Shown one piece after another: positions 48,174 to 56,573 of a DNA stretch of 64,000 nucleotides. Under the pieces are notes generated by a model. It worked only from the letters and a program-made list of their open reading frames with translations, was not told where the DNA came from and did not search any database. The position numbers and the translations under genes were made by a program. The stretch is from Pseudomonas sp. MPC6 (GTDB taxonomy: Bacteria > Pseudomonadota > Gammaproteobacteria > Pseudomonadales > Pseudomonadaceae): NCBI RefSeq assembly GCF_006094435.1, contig NZ_CP034783.1, positions 5,669,001 to 5,733,000 of the forward strand, given 5' to 3'. How positions within the stretch are numbered: position 1 is the stretch's first letter; each line of letters starts with the position of its first letter.

Positions 48174-50699
48174 TCATCCCGCCTTCTGTTCAGTGGACGT
48201 GGCGTCGGCGAGGGTATCCGGCGTGCAGCGCAGATCACCGATCATCAACACATTGTTTTCACTGCGATGACGACTTGCATCAAGCCGGAACTGGCACAGC
48301 AACTGATTGCCCTGGCGCACTTCCAGCGTCGGTGAACCGGCATTCATTTCCATCGAGAAGAACCCGTCGACTTCCGTCACCCCGCGACTGGCGTGGTTGA
48401 TCACGTGATGGCCCTTGAGCGGTCGCCCCTGCGCATCGACCAGCCGGCCGAGCACGGTCAGGGTTTTCATCACGCGGACCTTGCGGTACTCCACGCCACC
48501 CTTGTTCAGGTGATAGCGGGTGCGCGCCGGTTCGATGGTGGCCGCCGGCACGTGGTTGCCCTCGAAGTCGAAACTCACCGAGCTGTTCTGATACGCGGTG
48601 ATCGGGATGAAGTTGCGCCCCGGCTTCAACGCCGCACTGCCGCCGCTGAAATCATCCGCGCGCAAGGCGATATCATCGATGTCCGATTCCACATCGACGA
48701 TCAGCCCTGCCCCGCGCACCTCATGCTGACTGGTCAGCATCATTTGCTCGCCGCCGATGGCCAGGGTGCTGTCCAGGTTCAGGCCGCCGGTGTAGTTACC
48801 GTTATAGGACGAGCGCTGAACAAACCCGTCGCCATTGATGTGGTCGGTGCGAAAATTTGCCAGGCTGGACAAACCGACGCCGTAAGTGTCGGTGAGCCCA
48901 GTCACCGAGACATTTTGCAGCACGTGATCTTTCAGGTCCTTGCGCCAGCCGATCGAGGCGTTGTTGTCGCGACCGCCATCGCGCGCCGTACGCGAGCCGA
49001 TGCTGCCGGTGATCTGCTGGCCAGGCGCGCCCAGTGCCAGGTTGACGCTCAGGTCGACCCCGCGATTGCGCTCACTGCCACTGCTGAAACTGCCCGGCCG
49101 GTCGAACAGCGACAACCGCCAGTTGCCATCGCTGCCGAACAGCGTGGTGCGCTGATTCCAGCCCAGGTCCAGGCCGACGCCTTCGACGTTGCCCTCGCTG
49201 TGGGATACCCGGGCGTTGATCGAACTTTTGCTGCTGAGCCGATGGTTCAGCGCCAGGGATGAGTTGCTGGTCTCGCCGACGAAGACATTGCGCTGGCGGA
49301 TCCGGGTGCCGTCGGGCAGGGTTTCGTAGAGGTTGGTGGTGTCCAGCCAGCTGCGGTTGTGGCTGATCACCACGCTGCCGGCGCCATAGTTATAGAGGCT
49401 TTGCAGATCGAGACCGGTGCCATGATCCTGCGTCTGGTACAGGTTGGCGTACAGGCTGATTTGATTGGCCAGGGTCCAGTCGATGGAGCTGCCGTATTGC
49501 AGTTTGTCGCGAATCTGCCGTGCCGACAGCCCAAGAATCACCCGCGGGTGCATCAGGTAATTGACCGAGGCGCCTGCCGTGGCACTGCCGCTGGACTGTT
49601 GATCCCAGTTACTCAGCAGCTTGCTTTCTTCGCCGGCGAACAGGTTGTAGCGCCAGCGATCGTCGAGGTTGCGCCAGTTGTTGGGCTTGTACACCAGCTC
49701 CTGGGTGGTGGAGGTGATCTGGCCGTCTTCGACCAGGCGCACTTCCACTTCGTAGATGCCGCCGGGCAGCGGACGGGTATCGAGGGTCTGCAAACCCGCG
49801 GGCACCGACTGGCTGTTGATCAACAGGCCGTCGCGATAGATCTCCACCGAACCCTGGCGATTGGCCGTGACGTAGATCGGGTAGACGCTGGGCATCGGAC
49901 TGTTGATCGCCAGGCTGTCGGAGCTGCCGTACATGACGCCGACGGCTGTATCGGGGCTGGTGCCAAACGTGCGCGGTTGGCGGGTCAGCCCTTCGGAATT
50001 GGGGGTGAAATAGCCCAGGCGCAGGAAGCTGCCTTGCAGTTCGCGCTGGGTGTAAAGCTCATGCACCGCATGATAGAGCTTGTCATCGGGACCGCCGAGG
50101 CGGGCCAATTGCATGTTGAAGGTCTGGCTCCAGTTGCCCAGGCTCGCGCTGGCTTCGAGGCCATAACGCCCGCCCAGATCCTGATCCTGGCCGCCATTGA
50201 GGTTGAGTTGGTTACGGACCATCAAACCGCTGCTGCCGCCCGCGGGCTGATCGAAGTAACGCTTGGCTTCAACATCGCGTTCAGCGTTTTCGGTGAGGAT
50301 CGAGACCAACGAGTTTTCCAGGTTGTAGTGCACGGCCAGCACCTGATCCGGACATGAGCCGGTGCAATTGCCCAGCAGTACGCCTGGCTTGAGATAACTC
50401 GCCCATTTTTCCCGCTCGGCGGGGCCAAAGCGGTTGTCGCTGGTGTCGGTAAATTCGAGCAGGGTGATGCGATCGTCACGAGACAGCACCACCATGGCCT
50501 CGCCCAGCGGCTGTTGATCGAGTTCCACCCGAACAGCCAGAGGCACATCAAAGAAATGCTCCTCGAAATCCGCCGGCAGGCCTTTGGCCTGGGCCAACAG
50601 GCTGCGCGGTGTCGTACCGGCGGAAGAAACGGGAGCCGCCACTGCACTGGCACAAAACAACAGCGCAAGCGCAGCCGCGATGGGTGTCATCGGGAACAT
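48174..50699 (-). CDS. Outer-membrane usher of the CS1/cable pilus
   Basis: This 841-residue protein has a signal peptide (MFPMTPIAAALALLFCASAVAA) and the size and pattern of CooC/CblC/TcfC ushers: an N-terminal periplasmic domain, a beta-barrel rich in alternating aromatic residues (GGLNLDSTLAIGGEQMML; NRSWLDTTNLYETLPDG) and a C-terminal part with QGRPLKGHHVINHASRGVTEVDG. It should secrete and assemble pilin subunits across the outer membrane. It is longer than the pilins by design of the family and shows no frameshift. It lies between the major pilin and adhesin 1. Confidence 0.9.
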   Translation of the reverse strand: MFPMTPIAAALALLFCASAVAAPVSSAGTTPRSLLAQAKGLPADFEEHFFDVPLAVRVELDQQPLGEAMVVLSRDDRITLLEFTDTSDNRFGPAEREKWASYLKPGVLLGNCTGSCPDQVLAVHYNLENSLVSILTENAERDVEAKRYFDQPAGGSSGLMVRNQLNLNGGQDQDLGGRYGLEASASLGNWSQTFNMQLARLGGPDDKLYHAVHELYTQRELQGSFLRLGYFTPNSEGLTRQPRTFGTSPDTAVGVMYGSSDSLAINSPMPSVYPIYVTANRQGSVEIYRDGLLINSQSVPAGLQTLDTRPLPGGIYEVEVRLVEDGQITSTTQELVYKPNNWRNLDDRWRYNLFAGEESKLLSNWDQQSSGSATAGASVNYLMHPRVILGLSARQIRDKLQYGSSIDWTLANQISLYANLYQTQDHGTGLDLQSLYNYGAGSVVISHNRSWLDTTNLYETLPDGTRIRQRNVFVGETSNSSLALNHRLSSKSSINARVSHSEGNVEGVGLDLGWNQRTTLFGSDGNWRLSLFDRPGSFSSGSERNRGVDLSVNLALGAPGQQITGSIGSRTARDGGRDNNASIGWRKDLKDHVLQNVSVTGLTDTYGVGLSSLANFRTDHINGDGFVQRSSYNGNYTGGLNLDSTLAIGGEQMMLTSQHEVRGAGLIVDVESDIDDIALRADDFSGGSAALKPGRNFIPITAYQNSSVSFDFEGNHVPAATIEPARTRYHLNKGGVEYRKVRVMKTLTVLGRLVDAQGRPLKGHHVINHASRGVTEVDGFFSMEMNAGSPTLEVRQGNQLLCQFRLDASRHRSENNVLMIGDLRCTPDTLADATSTEQKAG

Positions 50700-50807
50700 G
50701 AACTCTTACTCTGATTACGAACAGGTTGAAGTCCGGCGGACATACAAAGGTGTATGCCCGCCGGTTAACACCACCGTGGATGATGGCGTTTCAGGCCAGC
50801 AGGACGC

Positions 50808-51296
50808 TTACAGTGCTACGGGTGGAACAGCGTCGAATACCATTGCCACCACACCGGTGTAGTCGCCTGCCGCGGGGGTCGCATTAGTCGAACTGATACG
50901 CAGCGCCGCGCGGTAGTTCACATCGGACTCAGCTTCGCCAACTACCTGCTGTGGCGTAGTCGTCAATTCCTTGCCATTGAGTTCTACTTTCAGATCAATG
51001 GTGTCCGCGCCGGAAATCAACTTGGGAGCCGTGACAACACTGGCGTGGACAGAGCCGTTGTTGTTGCGAACGTCAAAAAACCCCTTGACCTCGTCCATCT
51101 TGCCCGTGCCCGGATTGTGGTCCATGCGCTGATCCTTGGTGACCAGATCAGGATCGACCGGCACCACGTAGAAGCCGTTGGTCGGCACGTGAGCGACGAT
51201 GCTAATGGAATGAGCGGCTTCACCGGCAGCGAACGCTCCGGAAGAACCCAGTGCCAGAAGTGCCAACGGGGCAGCGATTGCGAATTTCTTGAACAT
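50808..51296 (-). CDS. CS1-type major pilin
   Basis: This 162-residue exported subunit has a signal peptide (MFKKFAIAAPLALLALGSSGAFA). The mature protein carries the CS1 fimbrial-subunit pattern (ISIVAHVPTNGFYVVPVDPD at the start; AAGDYTGVVAMVFDAVP at the end). It should polymerise into the pilus shaft. As first gene of the operon it is followed by the usher after a gap of 108 bases. The upstream 515-bp region is strikingly AT-rich and presumably holds the promoter. Confidence 0.9.
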   Translation of the reverse strand: MFKKFAIAAPLALLALGSSGAFAAGEAAHSISIVAHVPTNGFYVVPVDPDLVTKDQRMDHNPGTGKMDEVKGFFDVRNNNGSVHASVVTAPKLISGADTIDLKVELNGKELTTTPQQVVGEAESDVNYRAALRISSTNATPAAGDYTGVVAMVFDAVPPVAL

Positions 51297-51811
51297 TTTA
51301 AATACCTGTTTTCTAGATGGAATCGGTTCATTGAAAGTTCAAAAGTGTCTTCCCTGTCTCGGGTCGTTTTGTTTGAACTTCCAACGCCGGTGCATCTTCA
51401 CCTTCCCGTTCCGGAAAGTAAGCAGGCAACTTCCTCAGAGGTCGTAGTAAAACCACCTTACAACCCGAAGGAAAAAGATACAAAAAATCAAAATACAAAA
51501 CAGCGACTGTAAGTTATGCCCTACATACAGATTTACTTAAAAAACCATACAGGGATTTCGCGTAATAGATAGTAGATTTATAAGGAGTTTAGAATAAAAG
51601 CTCAACTATTATTAGAGCAATTGCTTTAAGTCATCCAATAACCCTGATTTCACAAAAAAAAAGCCGGCATACAGCGAATTTTTCTGCGCAATGACCCAAT
51701 TTCAAGCAACCCACCGCTCGTCAACAGAGGCCTGCCTGCGGCAAAAAACGTCTTGCCTTCGCCATAAGATATATCTTAAGTTGTATCTAAACACCAGGAG
51801 AGCAAGCAAAA
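51297..51811. promoter_or_regulatory. AT-rich divergent intergenic region between pilin and PadR genes
   Basis: Between about 51,460 and 51,670 the sequence is mostly A/T with several runs of A and T (for example TACAAAAAATCAAAATAC and ATAGTAGATTTATAAGGAG), in contrast to the GC-rich surroundings. It contains no convincing gene. It should hold the pilus promoter and may be bound by an H-NS-like silencer such as MvaT; this is inferred from composition. Confidence 0.6.
51766..51777. promoter_or_regulatory. Likely operator of the PadR gene
   Basis: AAGATATATCTT is a perfect 12-base palindrome, followed by a partial repeat GTATCT at 51783-51788. It lies 35 bases before the padR start, where autoregulation is expected. 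Confidence 0.55.
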
Positions 51812-52393
51812 ATGAGAGACCATCATTCCCCCCACCGCGACCATAACGACGGCCGCGACGGCTTCGAAAAGCGCCCCGGGCCCGGCCGCGAGCGCGGCGG
51901 ACGCGGCCCCCGCGTCTTCGCCGCCGGCGATTTGAAATTGCTGCTGCTGGCGCTGATCGCCGAGCAGCCATGCCACGGCTACGACCTGATCCGCCAGATT
52001 GAAAACATGTTCGACGGCGCCTACAGCCCCAGCCCCGGCGTCATCTACCCGACCCTGACGTTTCTGGAAGAAAGCGAAATGATTGAGGGCGATGCCGCGG
52101 GCGGGAAAAAACGCTACAGCGTGACCGACGCCGGACGCGTTTCCTTGAGTGAGCAAGTGATTGCCCTGGACGGCGTGCGCATGCGCATCGAAGTCAGCAA
52201 GCGCTCATTGCGCGGCCATGATCGCCCGGCCGAAATTCACGAAGCCGTGCACAACCTGCGCCATGCCTTGCACATGCATCACGGTCGCTGGAGTCCGGAA
52301 GAAATCCTGCGAGTACGCGACCTGCTCAATGACACCGCCAAAGCCATCGTCGACGGCCCCGCCGTTCAAGCCGCCCAGGAGAAAGCCGAATGA
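51812..52393 (+). CDS. PadR-family regulator with His-rich N terminus (YqjI-like)
   Basis: This 193-residue DNA-binding regulator has an N-terminal extension rich in His, Arg, Asp and Gly (MRDHHSPHRDHNDGRDG), followed by a PadR winged helix (LKLLLLALIAEQPCHGYDLI; SPSPGVIYPTLTFLEE). The E. coli homologue YqjI has a similar His-rich start, binds metal and represses the neighbouring ferric reductase yqjH; the gene pair here matches that arrangement. A ribosome site AGGAGAG precedes ATG 51812. Metal or iron sensing is therefore inferred. The stop overlaps the next gene (ATGA). Confidence 0.88.
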   Translation: MRDHHSPHRDHNDGRDGFEKRPGPGRERGGRGPRVFAAGDLKLLLLALIAEQPCHGYDLIRQIENMFDGAYSPSPGVIYPTLTFLEESEMIEGDAAGGKKRYSVTDAGRVSLSEQVIALDGVRMRIEVSKRSLRGHDRPAEIHEAVHNLRHALHMHHGRWSPEEILRVRDLLNDTAKAIVDGPAVQAAQEKAE

Positions 52394-53175
52394 CCGATGT
52401 CGATACCCAAGCCATTCACCGCGTCATGCACGAAATCAAGCGCCGTCGGCTGCAAGTACTGCGGGTGATCGACCTGACCCCGCGCATGCGCCGGATCACC
52501 TTGGGCGGCCCTGAGCTGGCAGGCTTTGTCAGCCTTGGCACCGACGATCACGTCAAACTGCTGTTCCCGCAGAACGCGGCGGAACAGGCGACGCTGGACA
52601 CCCTGGTACTCGGTGCCGGCAAAGACCAAGGCCCGATGCCGGCCATGCGCGACTACACCCCGCGGCGTTATGACCTCGACACACTGGAGCTGGACATTGA
52701 CTTCGTGCTGCACGGCGACGGTCCGGCCGCGACCTGGGCCGAACAGGCCACACCTGGCCAGTTCCTGCACATCGGCGGGCCACGGGGTTCGATGATCGTG
52801 CCCGACATCTTTGACAGCTACCTGCTGATCGGCGACGAGACCGCCCTGCCCGCCATCGCCCGGCGCCTGGAAGGCCTGGCGGCCAACCGGCGGGCACTGG
52901 TGATCGTGGAAGTGGAAAACGGCGCCGAGCAACAAACGCTCGAAAGCCCGGCGCAGGTCAATGTGATCTGGGTATTGCGTGAAGGCGGCAGGAACAACCT
53001 GCTGGCCACAGTGAAAGAACTGCAGGTGCCCAGTGGCAAGCTGTACGCCTGGGTGGCGACCGAAAGCAAAGTGTCGCGGCAGATTCGCCGGGTGTTGCTG
53101 GATGAGCATGGGCTGGACGAGCAGTTCGTCAAAGCGGTTGGCTATTGGCGGCTGGACGACACCGCCGAAGAATAA
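52390..53175 (+). CDS. Siderophore-interacting FAD-dependent reductase (ViuB/YqjH type)
   Basis: This 261-residue cytoplasmic flavoprotein should reduce ferric-siderophore complexes to release iron. The FAD-binding block (RRLQVLRVIDLTPRMRRITLGG; RDYTPRRYD) and the SIP C-terminal domain (VPDIFDSYLLIGDETALPAI; AYGWVA-like end KLYAWVATESKVSRQIRR) are present. It is translationally coupled to the PadR gene (ATGA), as in E. coli yqjI/yqjH, although there the genes are divergent. Length fits the family. Confidence 0.92.
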   Translation: MTDVDTQAIHRVMHEIKRRRLQVLRVIDLTPRMRRITLGGPELAGFVSLGTDDHVKLLFPQNAAEQATLDTLVLGAGKDQGPMPAMRDYTPRRYDLDTLELDIDFVLHGDGPAATWAEQATPGQFLHIGGPRGSMIVPDIFDSYLLIGDETALPAIARRLEGLAANRRALVIVEVENGAEQQTLESPAQVNVIWVLREGGRNNLLATVKELQVPSGKLYAWVATESKVSRQIRRVLLDEHGLDEQFVKAVGYWRLDDTAEE

Positions 53176-53185
53176 ACCCAATCCC

Positions 53186-53280
53186 CCTGTAGGAGCTGGC
53201 TTGCCAGCGAAGGCGGTGTGTCATTCGGCGCATGTGGTGACTGACCCACCGCTTTCGCCGGCAAGCCGGCTCCTACAGGG
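53186..53280. repeat. REP doublet
   Basis: Forward arm GTAGGAGCTGGCTTGCCAGC and inverted arm CGCCGGCAAGCCGGCTCCTAC at the two ends. It lies between the convergent reductase and membrane-protein genes. Confidence 0.9.
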
Positions 53281-53292
53281 TCCCGAGGCGAT

Positions 53293-53934
53293 TCAGGGGT
53301 TACGCCGCCACCGATCCAGGCCAATCACCAGCAAGCCAATCCCCACAAATCCCACCAACAACCCACCCGCATTCACGAACACCTGTGGATAACCCAGCTT
53401 CTCGACATTAATGAACGGATACGGATAAGCCGCCAGCAGATGCCCACGCAGCAGCGCATAAGCGAAGTACACCAGCGGATAGATCAGCCACAGCGCGATG
53501 TGCCTTGGACGCAAGGTGCCTTTGGGCACACAGCACCACCACCAGCCAAGAAACAGCAGCGGCATCACATCATGCATCAACTCATCAGCCAGCAACTGCC
53601 AGCCTTCGGGGTGCCATAAATGGCGCAACAACAGGCTGTACGCCAGCCCCACCAGCGCCATACTCGCCGCAATGCCACTGCTCACCCCCGGCTGCAAAAA
53701 CCAGCGTCGCGCCGCCGACTCGCGGGACGTCAGCTCACACGTCAGCACAGTGGCCACCAGCGTGTTGGTCAGTACGGTGAAATAGCTGAAGAAACTCATC
53801 AACCCGCCGAGCAGGCTGGCTTCGATACTCCAGCGCAGGTAAAGAATCAGGTACAGCTGAATGCTCAATCCCGCCCAGCCGAGGAAGGCAGCCACCGCCA
53901 CAAAGCGACGCCGCGCGGCAGACGGGCGGACCAT
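53293..53934 (-). CDS. Pr6Pr-type integral membrane protein
   Basis: This 213-residue protein has six hydrophobic helices and the Pr6Pr family pattern: SFFSYFTVLTNTLVATVL, LLFLGWWWCCVPKG, HIALWLIYPLVYFAYAL and YPYPFINV. The biochemical function of the family is not known. It should lie in the inner membrane. The start is ATG 53934; the VF530-type gene ends just two bases upstream, so both are probably co-transcribed. Confidence 0.85.
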   Translation of the reverse strand: MVRPSAARRRFVAVAAFLGWAGLSIQLYLILYLRWSIEASLLGGLMSFFSYFTVLTNTLVATVLTCELTSRESAARRWFLQPGVSSGIAASMALVGLAYSLLLRHLWHPEGWQLLADELMHDVMPLLFLGWWWCCVPKGTLRPRHIALWLIYPLVYFAYALLRGHLLAAYPYPFINVEKLGYPQVFVNAGGLLVGFVGIGLLVIGLDRWRRNP

Positions 53935-53936
53935 GT

Positions 53937-54167
53937 TCAGACCGGACGCTTGGTGCGCATCAACTTCACATACAAGCGTTCGACCTTCTCCCGCGCCCAG
54001 GGGGTTTTGCGCAAAAAGGTCAGGCTCGATTTAATGCTCGGGTCGCTCTTGAAGCAGCGGATATCGATGCGCTCGGCCAGCCCCGACCATTCGTAGTGCT
54101 CAACCAGGGCATTGAGGATCTGCTCGAGCGTCACGCCGTGCAGTGGGTTGTTATTCTGTTCGGTCAT
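53937..54167 (-). CDS. VF530-family small DNA-binding-like protein
   Basis: This 76-residue protein matches the VF530/DUF2132 family: [20 protein letters not shown], then [22 protein letters not shown]. Family members have a DNA-binding-like fold, but no confirmed role is known to me. Start at ATG 54167. It precedes the Pr6Pr-type gene in the same direction. The size is normal. Confidence 0.9.
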   Translation of the reverse strand: MTEQNNNPLHGVTLEQILNALVEHYEWSGLAERIDIRCFKSDPSIKSSLTFLRKTPWAREKVERLYVKLMRTKRPV

Positions 54168-54268
54168 GCCAGGCCTTCGAGCGAAGTAGGAATTGGAAGC
54201 CGCGCACCTTAGCCGAGGGCTTCATCCGGGGAAAGCGATCTGTGCGCTGTTCGTTAAATGTAGGTGAA

Positions 54269-54361
54269 CCTGTAGGAGCTGGCTTGCCAGCGAAGGCAAT
54301 TTCATAGGCGACAACGAAGTTGACCGACACACAGCATTCGCTGGCAAGCCAGCTCCTACAA
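54269..54361. repeat. REP doublet in the gap before oprB
   Basis: Forward arm GTAGGAGCTGGCTTGCCAGC from 54272 and inverted arm at the other end. Apart from this REP pair, the 54168-54594 gap shows only GGATAT...GATATCC at about 54373-54391 and no gene. Confidence 0.9.
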
Positions 54362-54594
54362 GGATCTTCGGTGGATATGGGATTTGATATCCGCCGACTG
54401 TTACCAATTCCGAAACGCTGCATGTCAGTAAAAGCCCTTTCTCTATTTGTAACAGGACATTATCCTTACACCCGCCAAGCTGAAACGCTTCCGCCGCCCG
54501 CTTCATCTCTGCTGCTTTCCGTTCATCCCAGAAAAAGATCAAGAATTTCTTCCCTATGCCTTATTTTCAATCTTCGCGAGATAGCGCTGTCTGC

Positions 54595-55938
54595 ATGACT
54601 GTTGCCAGTCGAAAAGCCCTGAACATGATCGGCGGTTTCGCCGTGTTAAACCTCGCGACCTGCGTCCATGCGGCCCCGGCTTTCGACAGTGACTCACCAT
54701 GGATGCTCGGCGACTGGAATGGCGCGCGCACCGAGCTATCGGCTAAAGGCTACGACTTCAAAGTCGATTACACCGGTGAAATGGGTAGCAACCTGCACGG
54801 CGGTTACGACCACGATCGCACCGCTCGCTACAGTGATCAGTTCGGCTTCGGCACTCACCTGGACCTGCAGAAAATCCTCGGTTGGGACGCTGCCGAGTTT
54901 CAGCTGACCATCACCGAGCGCAGCGGCAACAACATCAGCAACGACCGGATCAACGATCCACGGGTCGGCGGCTTCACCTCGGCCCAGGAAGTCTGGGGCC
55001 GTGGCCAGACCTGGCGCCTGACGCAGATGTGGTATCAGCAGAAATTCTTCGATCAGAAACTCGACATCAAGGTCGGTCGCTTCGGCGAAGGCGAGGACTT
55101 CAACAGCTTTCCCTGCGATTTCCAGAACCTGGCGTTCTGTGGCTCCCAGGTCGGTAACTGGGTCGGGGGCATCTGGTACAACTGGCCGGTCAGCCAGTGG
55201 GCGATGCGGGTCAAATATCACCTGACGCCGCAGCTCTACGCGCAGATCGGCGCTTACGAGCAAAACCCGTCGAACCTGGATCGCGACAATGGTTTCAAAC
55301 TCAGCGGCAGTGGCACCCAGGGCGCGATCCTGCCCGTGGAGCTGGTGTGGTCGCCGAAGCTCAATGGCCTGCCGGGTGAATACCGCGCCGGTTACTACTA
55401 CAGCAACGCCAACGCCACCGATGCCTACAAGGACAGCAATGGCCAGCCGGCGGCCCTGAGTGGCGAGGCTTACCGCAGCGCATCCAGCAAACACGGGGTG
55501 TGGCTCGGTGTGCAACAGCAACTGACCAGCCGCGCCAGCGACCACTCCCGCGGCTTGAGCGTGTTCGCCAACGGCACGATGCATGACAAGAAGACCAATG
55601 CCATCGACAACTATGTCCAGGCCGGCGTCGTCTACAAAGGCCTGTTCGATGCCCGCGCCCGGGACGATATCGGCTTCGCCGTCGCTCGGGTCCACGTCAA
55701 CCCGGCCTATCGCAAGAACGCCGAGGCGACTAACCAGGCTCGCGCGGTATCCGATTACAACGACCCGTCGTTCCTGCCGCCGCAAGACACCGAATACAGC
55801 GCCGAACTCTATTACGGCGTGCACGTCACGAACTGGCTGACCGTGCGCCCGAATCTGCAATACATCCGCCACCCCGGTGGCGTCGACCGGGTCGATGACG
55901 CGCTGATTGGCGGGATCAAGATCCAGTCATCGTTCTAA
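54595..55938 (+). CDS. oprB: Carbohydrate-selective porin OprB
   Basis: This 447-residue outer-membrane protein has a signal peptide (MIGGFAVLNLATCVHAA) and the OprB pattern: WMLGDWNGARTELSAKGYDF at the mature start, KVGRFGEGEDFNSFPCDFQNLAFCGSQVGNW in the middle and a C-terminal strand ending in phenylalanine (GGIKIQSSF). It should let glucose into the periplasm, where the adjacent Gcd oxidises it. ATG 54595 was chosen; ATG 54556 would add a non-signal-like segment, and ATG 54628 is also possible. A 520-bp REP array separates it from gcd. Confidence 0.94.
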   Translation: MTVASRKALNMIGGFAVLNLATCVHAAPAFDSDSPWMLGDWNGARTELSAKGYDFKVDYTGEMGSNLHGGYDHDRTARYSDQFGFGTHLDLQKILGWDAAEFQLTITERSGNNISNDRINDPRVGGFTSAQEVWGRGQTWRLTQMWYQQKFFDQKLDIKVGRFGEGEDFNSFPCDFQNLAFCGSQVGNWVGGIWYNWPVSQWAMRVKYHLTPQLYAQIGAYEQNPSNLDRDNGFKLSGSGTQGAILPVELVWSPKLNGLPGEYRAGYYYSNANATDAYKDSNGQPAALSGEAYRSASSKHGVWLGVQQQLTSRASDHSRGLSVFANGTMHDKKTNAIDNYVQAGVVYKGLFDARARDDIGFAVARVHVNPAYRKNAEATNQARAVSDYNDPSFLPPQDTEYSAELYYGVHVTNWLTVRPNLQYIRHPGGVDRVDDALIGGIKIQSSF

Positions 55939-55950
55939 CCAACACCGTAA

Positions 55951-56470
55951 CCCCCTGTAGGAGCTGGCTTGCCAGCGAAGGCGGCGTGTCAGCCGGCGCA
56001 GATGTCAACTGACACACCGCAACCCTGTAGGAGCTGGCTTGCCAGCGAAGGCGGCGTGCCAGCCGGCGCAGATGTCAGCTGACACACCGCAACCCTGTAG
56101 GAGCTGGCTTGCCAGCGAAGGCGGCGTGCCAGCCGGCGCAGATGTCAGCTGACACACCGCAACCCTGTAGGAGCTGGCTTGCCAGCGAAGGCGGCGCGTC
56201 AGCCGGCGCAGATGTCAGCTGACACACCGCAACCCTGTAGGAGCTGGCTTGCCAGCGAAGGCGGCGCGTCAGCCGGCGCAGATGTCAGCTGACACACCGC
56301 AACCCTGTAGGAGCTGGCTTGCCAGCGAAGGCGGCGCGTCAGCCGGCGCAGATGTCAGCTGACACACCGCAACCCTGTAGGAGCTGGCTTGCCAGCGAAG
56401 GTGGCGTGTCAGCCGGCGCAGATGTCAGCTGACACACCGCTTTCGCTGGCAAGCCAGCTCCTACAGGGGG
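55951..56470. repeat. Tandem array of seven 70-bp REP units with one inverted terminal arm
   Basis: Units start at 55951, 56021, 56091, 56161, 56231, 56301 and 56371 with a period of exactly 70 bases. Each has one forward REP arm and a linker with CAGCCGGCGCAGATGTCA and CTGACACACCGC. Only the last is followed by an inverted arm (56441-56466). The array fills the gap between oprB and gcd. Confidence 0.96.
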
Positions 56471-56573
56471 TCGCATTCCACCGCACCATTTTCATATGAA
56501 CCCAGCCCGCACGAGATCGTCATCTACAGTGAACTTGCGCGGGACTACTTAAAACGTCACGGAGAACCACACT

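Noticed and set aside
55951..56470. Possible CRISPR array
   Set aside because: The 70-bp units are whole-unit copies with identical linkers, not short repeats with unique spacers, and no cas genes are nearby.
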